64,000 bases of DNA from Holophagaceae bacterium (GCA_016722505.1 JADKJH010000005.1:221218-285217), one strand, 5' to 3'; positions 52,646-62,398 are shown, counted from the stretch's first letter. Notes: a model not told the origin generated them from the letters alone. Made by a program: numbers and translations.

Positions 52646-53563
52646 ATGGATCGCTCAACGGCTTTGCACCTCTATGAAACAATGCAGCTCACACGGCTGG
52701 TGGAGGAGCGGCTGGTCGGCCTCTTCCGCCAAGGCCACACCATGGGGAGCGTCTATCGCAGCCTAGGGCAGGAGGCTGTGGCCTGCGCCACGGCCTTGGC
52801 ATTGGGTCCCGAGGATGTCATCGGCCCCATGATCCGGAACCTGGGTTCCATGTTGGCCCGGGGAGCCACCCCCAAGGAAATTTTCCTTCAATACCTAGGC
52901 CGGGCCACCGGACCCAGTGGAGGCCGGGAGCACAACAATCATTTCGGCGGCGTGCCCAGGGGTATCATCGCGCCGACCTCCATGCTGGGCGCCCTCGTCC
53001 CCGTCATGGCTGGGGCGGCGCTCAGTTTCAAGCAGAAGAAAGAGCAACGCGTCGCCATGACTTGGATCGGCGATGGCGGATCCTCTACCGGCGCTTTTTC
53101 CGAAGGTCTCAACTTCGCGGTGGTTCAAAACCTGCCCTTGATCGTGGTCGGTGAATTGAATGGGTTTGCCTATTCCACGTCCCCTGAAAAACAGATGAAA
53201 GGGCACATGAGCGAACGCTCCCAGGGGGCCTACACCATGGTGGTGGACGGGAACAATTCCCTGGAAGTGCTGGAATCCTCCAAGCGCGCCCGTCAGATCT
53301 GCCTGGAAGGCGACGGCCCGGTATTCCTGGTGTGTGAGACCTTCCGCATGAAGGGCCACGCGGAACACGATGATCAGCGGTACGTTGATCCGGACCAGCT
53401 AGCCCGATGGGCGAAGAAGGACCCCATCGCCCATCTGGAAGCCTGGCTTCGGGGCCAGCGCTGGCTCCCTGAACCCGAATTTCTTCAACAACTTAACGAG
53501 AGAGTGGACCGTGAAGCCGAGGAGGCCCTGTCCGCGGAAAAGGCCGGGGGCCTGAAAATCTAA
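52646..53563 (+). CDS. Thiamine-diphosphate-dependent dehydrogenase, E1-alpha-like
   Basis: A 305-residue alpha subunit of the 2-oxoacid dehydrogenase E1 family. The ThDP motif is WIGDGGSSTGAFSEGLNFAV, with VVGELNGFAYSTSPEKQMKG nearby and the substrate region GREHNNHFGGVPRGIIAP. The length fits E1-alpha of pyruvate or branched-chain dehydrogenase, or acetoin dehydrogenase. The beta subunit and E2 are not adjacent: next are an efflux-adaptor gene on one side and a GNAT on the other. It may pair with a partner elsewhere. Confidence 0.85.
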   Translation: MDRSTALHLYETMQLTRLVEERLVGLFRQGHTMGSVYRSLGQEAVACATALALGPEDVIGPMIRNLGSMLARGATPKEIFLQYLGRATGPSGGREHNNHFGGVPRGIIAPTSMLGALVPVMAGAALSFKQKKEQRVAMTWIGDGGSSTGAFSEGLNFAVVQNLPLIVVGELNGFAYSTSPEKQMKGHMSERSQGAYTMVVDGNNSLEVLESSKRARQICLEGDGPVFLVCETFRMKGHAEHDDQRYVDPDQLARWAKKDPIAHLEAWLRGQRWLPEPEFLQQLNERVDREAEEALSAEKAGGLKI

Positions 53564-53678
53564 TTTGGGTGGGGCCCCAGGCTGGCTTAAACGTCCCCGG
53601 CTTTCCCCCGTACCCAAAGCCATGCAAGACCCGACTGGCTCGGAATCTTTATCAGCTTCTATGGCGAAGGGGAGTTTT

Positions 53679-54893
53679 ATGAATAAACGGTGGTGGGCCT
53701 TTGGAACCATTGCGCTGTTGATCGTCACAGGCATCCTCTTCGCCAAGAGTGTGGGTAAAGACAAAGGCAAATCCAATGACACCCCTTTCCGCATCGGCAA
53801 GGTCCAGGCCGAAGACCTCCAGGTGAGCGTACGCGAGGTAGGCATCGTAGATCCCTACACCAAAGTGGACGTCAAGAGCACTGTTTCCGGCCGCGTGGTG
53901 GGTCTGAAAGTCCGCGAAGGGGCCGTAGTGAAACGAAGCCAGGTGATGGCCGAGGTGGAACCAGATGTGACCCAGGCCCAGAGCCTTTCCGAGGTTCAAA
54001 GCAGCCTCAGTTCCGCCCAGCTCAATCTCAAGGATGCCGAGCGCCAGTTCATCACCCAGAAAACGCTCTTCGAGCAGGGCCTCATCGGCGGCGAGGCATT
54101 CAAGGATGCCGTCGCAAAACGGGATCTCGCCCGCGACGCCTTCAAATCGGCGCAAACACGGTTCCAGATCGTGGAGGACCGAGGCATTCCCATCAATGGA
54201 AATGCATCTACGCAGATCGCCCGGGTGGCCGCGCCCATGGATGGCGTCGTGATCAAGCGGGGGGTTGAACTTGGCGACACCATCACCAGCGGGGTATCGA
54301 GCTTCAATGCGGGCACGGTTGTCTTTACGGTGGCGGATCTCAAAAGCCTGATCATCCGCGTCAATCTCAACGAGGTGGACATCGCGAAGGTGAACGTGGG
54401 CCAGACCGTGCGCATCAACCTTGATGCCTACCCGCAAAAGACCTTCACTGGGCGGGTCCGCTTCGTGGCCCCTGCGGCCGAATTGCTTGAGAAAATAAAA
54501 GTCTTCAAGGTGGAAATCACCCTGGATGAGCTCAGTGAATCGTTCAGAACAGGCATGAGCGCCAACGTGGAAATCCTGGGGGAGAAGCGCGTCAACGCGA
54601 TATCCGTGCCGCTTGAAGCATTGCAGCGCAAGGATGGCCAGACGGTGGTCTTCCGATTAAAAAAAGCCCTTACACCTGAAGATTTGAAGCGTGCGAAGGA
54701 TGCATTATCGGGTCGCGCGAAATTCATCTGGCTATCGGACCACTGGAAGGAATACTTCGATGCCGTGCCCGTGAAAGCAGGCGTGGCGACGCTAGAGCGC
54801 GTTGAAATCCTGAGCGGCCTTTCCAAGGATGACCAAGTGAGCCTTGAAGACGTGAGCAAGAAGAAAGTCGAGAAGGACGACGAGAACAACTAG
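53679..54893 (+). CDS. Periplasmic adaptor (membrane-fusion) protein, MacA/HlyD-like
   Basis: A 404-residue adaptor. ATG at 53679 with AAGGGGAG upstream. One N-terminal membrane anchor, MNKRWWAFGTIALLIVTGIL, then barrel and lipoyl halves (KSTVSGRVVGLKVREGAVVK and ARVAAPMDGVVIKRGVELGD), a coiled-coil hairpin between them (LSEVQSSLSSAQLNLKDAER), and the beta-barrel with VNVGQTVRINLDAYPQKTFT. It would link the inner-membrane ABC transporter encoded next to an outer-membrane channel. First gene of the macAB-like operon. Repeat copy C and 80 bases separate it from the ATPase gene. Confidence 0.88.
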   Translation: MNKRWWAFGTIALLIVTGILFAKSVGKDKGKSNDTPFRIGKVQAEDLQVSVREVGIVDPYTKVDVKSTVSGRVVGLKVREGAVVKRSQVMAEVEPDVTQAQSLSEVQSSLSSAQLNLKDAERQFITQKTLFEQGLIGGEAFKDAVAKRDLARDAFKSAQTRFQIVEDRGIPINGNASTQIARVAAPMDGVVIKRGVELGDTITSGVSSFNAGTVVFTVADLKSLIIRVNLNEVDIAKVNVGQTVRINLDAYPQKTFTGRVRFVAPAAELLEKIKVFKVEITLDELSESFRTGMSANVEILGEKRVNAISVPLEALQRKDGQTVVFRLKKALTPEDLKRAKDALSGRAKFIWLSDHWKEYFDAVPVKAGVATLERVEILSGLSKDDQVSLEDVSKKKVEKDDENN

Positions 54894-54950
54894 AGGTGAG
54901 GGATGAGGGTCGAGGTACGAGGAGCCCTCATCCCTCATACCTCATACCTC
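54893..54950. repeat. Structured intergenic repeat, copy C (short form)
   Basis: GAGGTGAGGGATGAGGG (54893-54909) and CCCTCATCCCTCATACCTC (54925-54943) form an inverted repeat that keeps the outer arms of copies A and B but lacks their internal hairpins. It sits directly after the stop of the adaptor gene and before the ATPase gene, inside an operon. Its left end overlaps the stop codon. Confidence 0.6.
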
Positions 54951-54972
54951 ACACCTGTGAGCGGAGCGAGCG

Positions 54973-55662
54973 ATGTCCCCCATTATCCAGACCAGGGCCT
55001 TGACCAAGACCTTCGGAGCCAACGGCACAGCGGTCCATGCGCTGCGGGGCATTGATCTCTCGGTTGCCAAGGGCGAATTCGTAGCGCTCGTGGGTCCGTC
55101 GGGGTCCGGTAAATCCACCCTCATGGCGATCATCGGCTGCCTGGATGCGCCCACCACCGGCACCTACTCGCTCGATGGCACGGAAGTCCACGGCCTTTCA
55201 GGCGGCGAGCTGGCGCGCATCCGCAACACAAAAATCGGCTTCATCTTCCAGAGCTACAACCTGATGCCCAAGGCCAGCATCCTCCGCAATGTGGAACTCC
55301 CGATGCTCTATGCGGGAGTGGGCCGGAAAGAGCGGCGGGAGCGGGCCATGGCGTTGCTGGACAAAGTTGGAATGCCCGAGAAAGCAAATGTGCTGCCAGG
55401 CAATCTGAGCGGCGGACAACGGCAGCGCGTGGCGATCGCCCGGGCCTTGGCAAACCGACCTGCGCTGTTGTTAGCGGATGAACCGACTGGAGCGCTGGAT
55501 TCCCACACAGGCGCGGAAGTACTGGCGCTCTTCCAGGAACTGAACGCAGCGGGCAATACGCTGGTGCTTGTGACCCACGATCCATCCATCGCTGCGCTCG
55601 CTCAACGCCGGGTGGAGATCCGTGATGGACTCATCTCCGGAGCCACGGCAGGCGCCGCATGA
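54973..55662 (+). CDS. ABC transporter ATPase, MacB/LolD-like
   Basis: A 229-residue nucleotide-binding subunit. Walker A is LVGPSGSGKSTLMAIIGCL, Q-loop FIFQSYNLMPKASILRNVEL, ABC signature NLSGGQRQRVAIARAL, Walker B LLLADEPTGALDSHTGAEVL, and the switch His in VTHDPSI. The layout is of the MacB/LolD (type VII) export class, where the ATPase drives mechanical pulling rather than transport across the inner membrane. It overlaps the first permease gene by four bases. Confidence 0.95.
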   Translation: MSPIIQTRALTKTFGANGTAVHALRGIDLSVAKGEFVALVGPSGSGKSTLMAIIGCLDAPTTGTYSLDGTEVHGLSGGELARIRNTKIGFIFQSYNLMPKASILRNVELPMLYAGVGRKERRERAMALLDKVGMPEKANVLPGNLSGGQRQRVAIARALANRPALLLADEPTGALDSHTGAEVLALFQELNAAGNTLVLVTHDPSIAALAQRRVEIRDGLISGATAGAA

Positions 55663-56915
55663 TGGGCACCGGAGCTTTCCGTTTGCGGCTGGAATCCGCA
55701 TGGACAGAGATCCAGGAGAACTTTGGCCGGTCGAGCCTCCAGACCCTCGGCATCGTCCTGGGCGTGGCTTCGGTGCTGGGTGGTTTTTCCATCACCGACT
55801 CCTTCCGGAAACGCAGCGAAACCCTTTACGTGAAGCTCGGCGGCCTCGATAAACTCAACGTCCAGCCCAATAGCATTGGTAACGACGGCACACCCACGGC
55901 CTTGCAAAGCGCCAACCTCGGGCTGCGCCATCAGGATATGGATGACGGCCGCGAATTGGATTCGGCCCAGGTGGAGGGAGTGAGCGTGCAGCGCGGCGCC
56001 CGCGCCCGCGTCCGCTCAGCCTTTGCGGATCAGGAACGGCGCGTCCAAGGAATAAATGGGGACTTCCTGGCCATCGAAGGCTATGACATCGCTCAAGGAC
56101 GCAGCTTTTCGCAATCCGATATCGGGAGCGCCTCGGCGGTGGCGGTGCTCGGCAGCGAAGCCTACCAGACTTATTTCCCGTCCGGCGGCGGGCTGGGAGC
56201 CGTCATCCGCGTGGGGGATGTTCCCGTCACGGTGGTGGGTGTGCTCAGTGAACGAGTCTTCCGGTTCCGCGACACACCCGGCCAAGGCAACATGTTCCGT
56301 CGAAAAAACCGGCTCATCGCAGTGCCCGCGACTCTGGTGCAGCAGCGCATGCAGGGGGACAGCTACCAGCGGGTGGACAAGCTCACTTTCCGCATCCCTA
56401 AAGTGGACACCATTGAGGTCTTCGCCAAAAGCCTGACCGCAGTTCTGAAAACCAACCACCGTTTGCAGGATGATTTCCGCCTGGATGATGTCGCGGCGCG
56501 GGAGCGCAAACGGCGGGACACCGGAGATGCCTACAACATCATCTTCATGTTGAGTGGTGTGCTGGCCCTGCTGGGCGGTGGCATCGTGAACGTGAACATC
56601 CAGTTGGCCTCCCTTAAGGAGCGCGTCCGCGAGGTGGGTGTAAAGATGGCCATCGGCGCTGCTGGCAAAGAGATTTTCAAAGAATTCATGACTGAGGCGC
56701 TCTTGCTCACGGCTCTTGGCGGCACCGTCGGCCTTGGGGTCGGGGTGGCTTTCTCCTGGTTCATCACCCATTACATCGGAGTGCCCCTCGGCATGGAATT
56801 GGGCAGTTTCCTTTGGGCCTTCGCCCTGGCCATCGCTTTCGGGTTCCTGTTCGCCTTGGTGCCAGCCTGGAAAGCGAGCCGTCTATCTCCCATGGAAGCT
56901 CTTCGCTATGAGTGA
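55659..56915 (+). CDS. MacB-like ABC transporter permease 1
   Basis: A 418-residue permease: N-terminal helix (SLQTLGIVLGVASVLGGFSI), a large periplasmic MacB-type domain (about 60-285), and three C-terminal helices with the coupling features SLKERVREVGVKMAIGAAGK, TEALLLTALGGTVGLGVGVA and VPAWKASRLSPMEALRYE, the classic C-terminal MacB signature. It probably forms a heterodimer with the next gene product and uses the shared ATPase. Overlaps the ATPase gene by ATGA and permease 2 by eight bases. Confidence 0.92.
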   Translation: MMGTGAFRLRLESAWTEIQENFGRSSLQTLGIVLGVASVLGGFSITDSFRKRSETLYVKLGGLDKLNVQPNSIGNDGTPTALQSANLGLRHQDMDDGRELDSAQVEGVSVQRGARARVRSAFADQERRVQGINGDFLAIEGYDIAQGRSFSQSDIGSASAVAVLGSEAYQTYFPSGGGLGAVIRVGDVPVTVVGVLSERVFRFRDTPGQGNMFRRKNRLIAVPATLVQQRMQGDSYQRVDKLTFRIPKVDTIEVFAKSLTAVLKTNHRLQDDFRLDDVAARERKRRDTGDAYNIIFMLSGVLALLGGGIVNVNIQLASLKERVREVGVKMAIGAAGKEIFKEFMTEALLLTALGGTVGLGVGVAFSWFITHYIGVPLGMELGSFLWAFALAIAFGFLFALVPAWKASRLSPMEALRYE

Positions 56916-58233
56916 CACAACCGCCATGCTTCTTCCGCCGGGGCCCACGCTGCTAGAGACCAGTGAAACCTCGCCAGTCCATGGTGGCCAGCACCGCTCC
57001 CTTTCCGCACACCTGGCCTTGGCCTGGGAAGTCGTCCGCACTGGAGTGACTGAACTGTGGGCGCACAAGCTGCGCAGCTTCTTGACCTTGACTCTGCTCA
57101 CGCTGGGTGTCTTCGCGCTGGTGATCATGACTTCCGTGATGGACGGCATCGTGGACAAAATCAGCACCGGATTTTCTGGCCTCGGTTTCGATGGCGTCGT
57201 GATGCTGACACCGAAAGATCCAGAGACCACCGAAGAGCAGAAGCGTTTTGCCATGAGCCCAGGCCTAAGGTCCGAGGATCTCTCGCGGCTCACCGCGCCA
57301 GATGCCAAAGTCCTGGCTTTCCTGCCCCGCGCCTACAAGCAGACCCAGGTGCGAGTCATCGGCGGCACCGAGCGCACCTTCGCCATCGGGGTGACTCCGG
57401 ACTACTTCTCTTGGATGAACCGGAGCATCGGGATGGGCCGTGGACTCACCGAAGCCGATTCAAAGCGGCGCAGCGCGGTGGCCGTGGTGGGTTCGAGCAT
57501 CGCCTCGAAACTTTTTGGCGGCGCGGACCCAGTGGGACGCAATGTCCAGCTTGCCGGACAGAGCTTTCTCATCGTTGGTGTTCTCGCCCCTCTACAGGTG
57601 ATGAGCGATGATACCTGGCTCGATGGCAACGGCATCCTTATGCCATTGGAAGCCTACATGGATCGCATGGACACCAGCCACAAGCTGAGCCAGGTGGCGG
57701 TGAAACTGAAACATAAAAAAGATGTGGATGAGGTCAGCGCTTTGCTTTTGAGCCGCGCCAAGCAGGCCCACCACGGGATCGAGGACATCGAAGTCGCGGA
57801 TCTGAGCGCGGAGCTGGTGCGGTCCTACCAGCAGTTCAAGGATCAGATTTGGGGTTGGCAAGTGGTGCTGCAGAGCCTCGCGGCCACTGTGTTGCTGGTG
57901 GGTGGCGTTGGCGTGTTGAGCGTCATGCTCATCAGTTTCAGCGACCGGCGCTTTGAGATCGGACTGCGAAAGGCTTTGGGGGCTTCAGACCATGAAATTT
58001 TCATCCAGTTCCTGCTCGAAGCCTTGGTGCTGGCGGTGCTTGGCGCCACGGCTGGAACCCTTGGTGGAACCTTTGTATGCAAGGCCCTGTCCGCCAACTT
58101 TCCCTATGGCCTCGTGGTGAATCCTTTGGGGCTGCTCATCGCCTGGGCTGTGGCCCTGGGCTTGGCCCTGGTATTCGGGCTCTATCCTGCGATGAAAGCC
58201 TCGCGCTTGAGCCCCATGGAGGCCATGCGATGA
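56908..58233 (+). CDS. MacB-like ABC transporter permease 2
   Basis: A 441-residue permease beginning MSDTTAMLLPPGPTLLETSE at the ATG at 56908, overlapping the previous stop. N-terminal helix (RSFLTLTLLTLGVFALVIMT), periplasmic MacB domain, and three C-terminal helices with SDRRFEIGLRKALGASDHEI, LLEALVLAVLGATAGTLGGT and YPAMKASRLSPMEAMR. The paralogy to permease 1 is plain in the terminal motif. Two different permeases and one ATPase indicate a heterodimeric exporter. Substrate is unknown. Confidence 0.92.
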   Translation: MSDTTAMLLPPGPTLLETSETSPVHGGQHRSLSAHLALAWEVVRTGVTELWAHKLRSFLTLTLLTLGVFALVIMTSVMDGIVDKISTGFSGLGFDGVVMLTPKDPETTEEQKRFAMSPGLRSEDLSRLTAPDAKVLAFLPRAYKQTQVRVIGGTERTFAIGVTPDYFSWMNRSIGMGRGLTEADSKRRSAVAVVGSSIASKLFGGADPVGRNVQLAGQSFLIVGVLAPLQVMSDDTWLDGNGILMPLEAYMDRMDTSHKLSQVAVKLKHKKDVDEVSALLLSRAKQAHHGIEDIEVADLSAELVRSYQQFKDQIWGWQVVLQSLAATVLLVGGVGVLSVMLISFSDRRFEIGLRKALGASDHEIFIQFLLEALVLAVLGATAGTLGGTFVCKALSANFPYGLVVNPLGLLIAWAVALGLALVFGLYPAMKASRLSPMEAMR

Positions 58234-58399
58234 CGGAAAGCCGGATCATCCTGATTCCGCTTCCTCGCGGCTGGGCGGTGTATTTCCGCAAGTGGGCGGT
58301 TGATACCTGCTTCAGAAAAGCAATCGCCGAGAGACTTCCTTTCTCCCGCATCATGATGGTTGGTTTTCTCCCACAATGCTTTACCCAAATGGAGGTCCC

Positions 58400-59206
58400 A
58401 TGACCCGACGCCTGCTCCACCTCATCGCCCTGCCCATCTTCGCGGTCGCGCCCCTTATGGCCCAAGCGGTGACCGCCGATCAGCTCATCGCCAAGAATGT
58501 CGAAGCCATGGGCGGCATGGCAAAATTGAAGGCCATCAAATCCATCCGCATCAACGGCAAGGCCAGCTTTGGCCCGATGGAGGCTCCGTTTGTCATGGAA
58601 CAGAAGCGCCCCGCCAGTTTCTACCAGGATGTGACTGTCCAGAACATGCACCTCATCGAGGCCTATGACGGAAAGAGCGGGTGGACCATCAATCCATTCG
58701 CGGGTTACGGCGGCAAGAAGGACCCCGAACTCATGGACGCCGACGGGCTCAAGAATGCGGAGCAGCAGGGGGACATTGACGGCCCGCTGGTGGATTACAA
58801 GGACAAGGGGCACAAAGTGGAATACCTGGGCAAGGAGGATGTGGAGGGCAGCCCGGCCCACAAGCTCAAGGTGACCCTCAAAAACGGCAACACCCAGACC
58901 ATCTTCCTGGACGTGGATTCCTTCCTGGCGGTGAAGCAGGCCAGCAAGCGCGTTGTGCGCGGCACTGAGATGGAGACAGAGACCACCCTCGGCGACTACA
59001 AGGAGGAAGGTGGCGTGATGATGCCGCACTCCATGGAAACAGGCTCCAAGGGCCGCCCTGAGAAACAGAAGTTGACCATTGAGAAAGTGGAAATCAATCC
59101 AACCATTGATGAAGCGAAATTCAAGATGCCAGAAAAAAAGGCCGAGCCGGCGTCCGAAACGAAGGTGGAGCCGGCCAAGACGGCCGCACCGGAAAAAAAG
59201 GGCTGA
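58400..59206 (+). CDS. Outer-membrane lipoprotein-sorting/LolA-like exported protein
   Basis: A 268-residue exported protein; the ATG at 58400 follows GGAGG. The signal peptide is MTRRLLHLIALPIFAVAPLMAQA. The start of the mature part, VTADQLIAKNVEAMGGMAKL, KAIKSIRINGKAS, is typical of the LolA/LppX-like and TraF-type 'outer membrane lipoprotein-sorting protein' group common in acidobacteria. A beta-rich core (HKLKVTLKNGNTQTIFLDVD) leads to a Glu/Lys/Pro-rich tail. It follows the MacB-like exporter by 166 bases and may serve as its periplasmic partner. Confidence 0.75.
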   Translation: MTRRLLHLIALPIFAVAPLMAQAVTADQLIAKNVEAMGGMAKLKAIKSIRINGKASFGPMEAPFVMEQKRPASFYQDVTVQNMHLIEAYDGKSGWTINPFAGYGGKKDPELMDADGLKNAEQQGDIDGPLVDYKDKGHKVEYLGKEDVEGSPAHKLKVTLKNGNTQTIFLDVDSFLAVKQASKRVVRGTEMETETTLGDYKEEGGVMMPHSMETGSKGRPEKQKLTIEKVEINPTIDEAKFKMPEKKAEPASETKVEPAKTAAPEKKG

Positions 59207-59266
59207 ATCCAGGCTTCCGTTTCAATCGACGTTTGGCGATAGACAGCTAGTGCCACCGGAGGACCG

Positions 59267-62200
59267 ATGCTCAGAATCTCGCGAATCACGTTTTGCCTTT
59301 CTCTCGGCGCTATGACCCTTGCCGCCCAGGAGGCCAAGGCTCCAATGGCCCCCGAGGCTCGGCCCGAGCCAGTCAAACTCGAGTCTGAGACCATCTCTGG
59401 CCTGGGAATCCGCAACATCGGCCCGGCGGTCATGTCCGGTCGGATCTCGGCCATGGACGGCGTTCACGAAAAGGGCCGCACAACCCTTTACGTGGGCGCC
59501 GCCAGCGGCGGCGTATGGAAATCAGTCAACGGCGGCACGACCTTCAAGCCGGTTTTCGATAAATACAACCAAAGCATCGGCGCCATCCGAATTGATCCCA
59601 AAGACCCCAAGACCGTTTGGGTGGGTACCGGTGAGACTTGGGTGCGCAACAGCGTTTCCTTGGGCGATGGTCTCTACAAGACCACTGATGGAGGCGAAAA
59701 TTGGATCTTGATGGGCCTGCCGGATTCGGAACGCATCGCTGGCATAGAGGTGGATCCGACCGATAGCAATATCGTATTCGTGGCCTCCATGGGACACCTT
59801 TGGAACAGCAATAACGAGCGTGGGCTCTACAAGACCAGCGACGGCGGCAAGACATGGAAACGCATATTATTCATCAACGATGACACCGGCTGTTCGGCTC
59901 TCGCCCTTGATCCCAAGGATCCCAAGGTTATCTACGCCGCCATGTGGCAGTACCGGCGCAAACCCTGGGCCTTCGAAAGCGGCGGCCCTGGCAGCGGTCT
60001 TTTCAAGTCGATTGATGGCGGCGAGACCTGGACCAAACTCAGCGAAGGCACCAGTCGGGGTTTGCCCTCTGGCGATCTCGGGCGCATCGCTTTGGCCATC
60101 TCCCCGAGCAATCCCAAAGTCGTCTACTCCACAGTGGAAGCCAAGGACGGCGCCCTGTTCCGTTCCGATGACGGCGGCGAGACCTGGATCCGCGGCCACA
60201 GCGGCGCCAACACCGTAATCCGGCCTTTCTATTTCGCCGCCCTGTTCGTGGACCCGAAAGACCCCATGCGGGTTTACAAGCCGGGCCTGAACATGACCGT
60301 CAGCGACGACGGCGGCAAGACCTTCAGCGTCATCGGGGGCAGCGCCCACGGCGATTGGCACGCCACCTGGATAGACCCCGAAAACCCAGAGCGCATCTAT
60401 GCAGGGACGGATGGTGGTTTTTACGGGACCGAGGACCGCGGGTCCAACTGGCGATTCATGCGCAACCTTCCCATCGGGCAGTACTACCACGTGGCCGTGG
60501 ACATGGCCCTGCCCTACCGGGTGTTTGGCGGCCTACAGGACAACAGCTCCTGGATGGGACCTTCGCGCACCGGCGGGTCCATTCAGAACCGCCACTGGAA
60601 GAATCTTTACGGGGGCGATGGTTTCTGGGTGCAACCGGATCCCACGGATGCCAATTTCGTCTACGCAGAGAGCCAGGGCGGTTACGCGGGCCGCATCAAC
60701 CTGACCCTGGGCGAATCCCGGTTCATCCAGCCGCAACCAGGCGCGGGCGAACCCAAGTTCCGGTGGAACTGGAACACGCCCCTGCAACTCAGCCCCACGG
60801 ACAAGACGGCGCTCTACATGGGGGCCCAGTACTTGTTCAGATCCCATGATCATGGTCAGACCTGGGAGCGGCTGGGTGGCGATCTGACCACCAACGATCC
60901 CAGAAAGCAGCAGCAGGAAGATAGCGGTGGCCTCACGGTGGATAATTCCTCCGCCGAGACCCACTGCACCATCTATACGATTTCCGAGAGCCCTAAAAAC
61001 GCCAAGACGATATGGGTGGGCACTGATGATGGAAATGTGCAGCTCAGCCGCAATGGCGGGAAAAGCTGGAGCAATGTTGCCACCAACATTCCGGGCCTCC
61101 CGAAAAACACATGGGTGTCGTGGATCGAAGCCAGTGCCTTTGACGAAGGAACCGCCTTTGCGACATTCGATGGCCACGGCACCGGTGATATGTCGCCGCA
61201 CATCTACAAGACCATTGATTTCGGGAAAACCTGGATATCCCTCTCAACGCCCGGTCTGAAAGGATTTGCCCACGTCGTGAAGCAGGATCCAGTGAACCCC
61301 GCACTGCTCTATCTAGGCACCGAAGCAGGCCTGTTCATCAGCCCGGATGGTGGCGCCCAATGGGCAGCCTTCAAAGGCGGTGATTTCCCACCCGTCCCGG
61401 TGCGCGATATCGCCATCCATCCCCGCGACAAGGATGTGGTCTTGGCCACCCATGGCCGGGGTTTGTGGATCATCGATGACATCACGCCCCTGAGGACGCT
61501 GACTCCAGATGTTCTCTCAAGTAACGCCGCATTCCAGCCGTCCAGGCCATCCACGTTCAACGAATTGGGCAACGATGGCTGGAGTGATGGGGACGCCGAA
61601 TTCGATGGCCGCGGCCCACGGGATGGCGCGGCCATCGCGTATTACCAAAAAAAGCGCCACATTTTTGGCGACCTGAAATTCGAGATCTTCGATGCAGCCG
61701 GAAATCTCGTGGACACGCTCCCGGGCGATAAGCGGAAAGGCCTCAACCGCCTGTACTGGGCCATGCGGATGAAGGCTCCCAAGGTGCCCACGGGAGCTTC
61801 CATCGCAGGCGGCGCTTTCCTAGGCCCCCAAGTGCTGGAAGGCGCCTACACCGTGAAAATGACGAAGGGAAAAGATACGTTTTCCAGCAACCTTCTAATC
61901 CTGCCTGACCCGCTCAGCCTGCATACGCGCCAAGAACGCGAGGCCCAGTTCTCGGCCGCCATGGATCTCTACCGCATGCTCGAAAGCATGACTTTCACGG
62001 TGGACCGCATCGTGGACTTACGGGACCAGAGCAAGGACCTCAGTTCCAAAGCCTTGGATGAATCCTTGAGGAAACGCCTCCAGGCGTTTTCAGCCACGCT
62101 TGAAACTCTGCGAAACAAGTACGTCCCAGTCAAAGAAGGCGGTGGCATCACCGGCGAAGAGCGTTTAAGGGATTTTGTCGCCTTGCTCTACGGCGCCATC

Positions 62201-62398
62201 ACGGGTTACCCGGGCCGACCGAGCAATGCCCAATTGGAACGCAAGGAAGCCCTGAAAAGGGACATCGCCGCGGCGGACGGCCAAGTCGAATCCTACATCC
62301 AGAAAGAACTGCCTGGATTGAACCAGGATCTCGCATCACATCAGTTATCCCTGAGGCTTCTCGGCCGCGAGGACTGGCAGAAAGCTCATAAGAAGTAG
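59267..62398 (+). CDS. Sortilin/VPS10-type beta-propeller exported protein
   Basis: A 1043-residue secreted protein. The signal peptide is MLRISRITFCLSLGAMTLAA. The long propeller region has many BNR/Asp-box turns of the form SxDGGxTW, for example YKTTDGGENWI, YKTSDGGKTWKR, FKSIDGGETWTKL, FRSDDGGETWI, LSRNGGKSW and ISPDGGAQW, forming a ten-bladed-like propeller as in the VPS10 domain. A C-terminal all-alpha region (about 890-1043) follows. Such proteins are abundant in acidobacteria and may bind or cleave sugars or proteins; they are annotated as glycosyl hydrolases without proof. Followed by a perfect terminator. Confidence 0.85.
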   Translation: MLRISRITFCLSLGAMTLAAQEAKAPMAPEARPEPVKLESETISGLGIRNIGPAVMSGRISAMDGVHEKGRTTLYVGAASGGVWKSVNGGTTFKPVFDKYNQSIGAIRIDPKDPKTVWVGTGETWVRNSVSLGDGLYKTTDGGENWILMGLPDSERIAGIEVDPTDSNIVFVASMGHLWNSNNERGLYKTSDGGKTWKRILFINDDTGCSALALDPKDPKVIYAAMWQYRRKPWAFESGGPGSGLFKSIDGGETWTKLSEGTSRGLPSGDLGRIALAISPSNPKVVYSTVEAKDGALFRSDDGGETWIRGHSGANTVIRPFYFAALFVDPKDPMRVYKPGLNMTVSDDGGKTFSVIGGSAHGDWHATWIDPENPERIYAGTDGGFYGTEDRGSNWRFMRNLPIGQYYHVAVDMALPYRVFGGLQDNSSWMGPSRTGGSIQNRHWKNLYGGDGFWVQPDPTDANFVYAESQGGYAGRINLTLGESRFIQPQPGAGEPKFRWNWNTPLQLSPTDKTALYMGAQYLFRSHDHGQTWERLGGDLTTNDPRKQQQEDSGGLTVDNSSAETHCTIYTISESPKNAKTIWVGTDDGNVQLSRNGGKSWSNVATNIPGLPKNTWVSWIEASAFDEGTAFATFDGHGTGDMSPHIYKTIDFGKTWISLSTPGLKGFAHVVKQDPVNPALLYLGTEAGLFISPDGGAQWAAFKGGDFPPVPVRDIAIHPRDKDVVLATHGRGLWIIDDITPLRTLTPDVLSSNAAFQPSRPSTFNELGNDGWSDGDAEFDGRGPRDGAAIAYYQKKRHIFGDLKFEIFDAAGNLVDTLPGDKRKGLNRLYWAMRMKAPKVPTGASIAGGAFLGPQVLEGAYTVKMTKGKDTFSSNLLILPDPLSLHTRQEREAQFSAAMDLYRMLESMTFTVDRIVDLRDQSKDLSSKALDESLRKRLQAFSATLETLRNKYVPVKEGGGITGEERLRDFVALLYGAITGYPGRPSNAQLERKEALKRDIAAADGQVESYIQKELPGLNQDLASHQLSLRLLGREDWQKAHKK

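Noticed and set aside
58230..58403. 57-codon frame after permease 2 (ATGA overlap)
   Set aside because: The peptide has no domain or signal character, lacks a ribosome-binding site and ends next to the start of the LolA-like gene.
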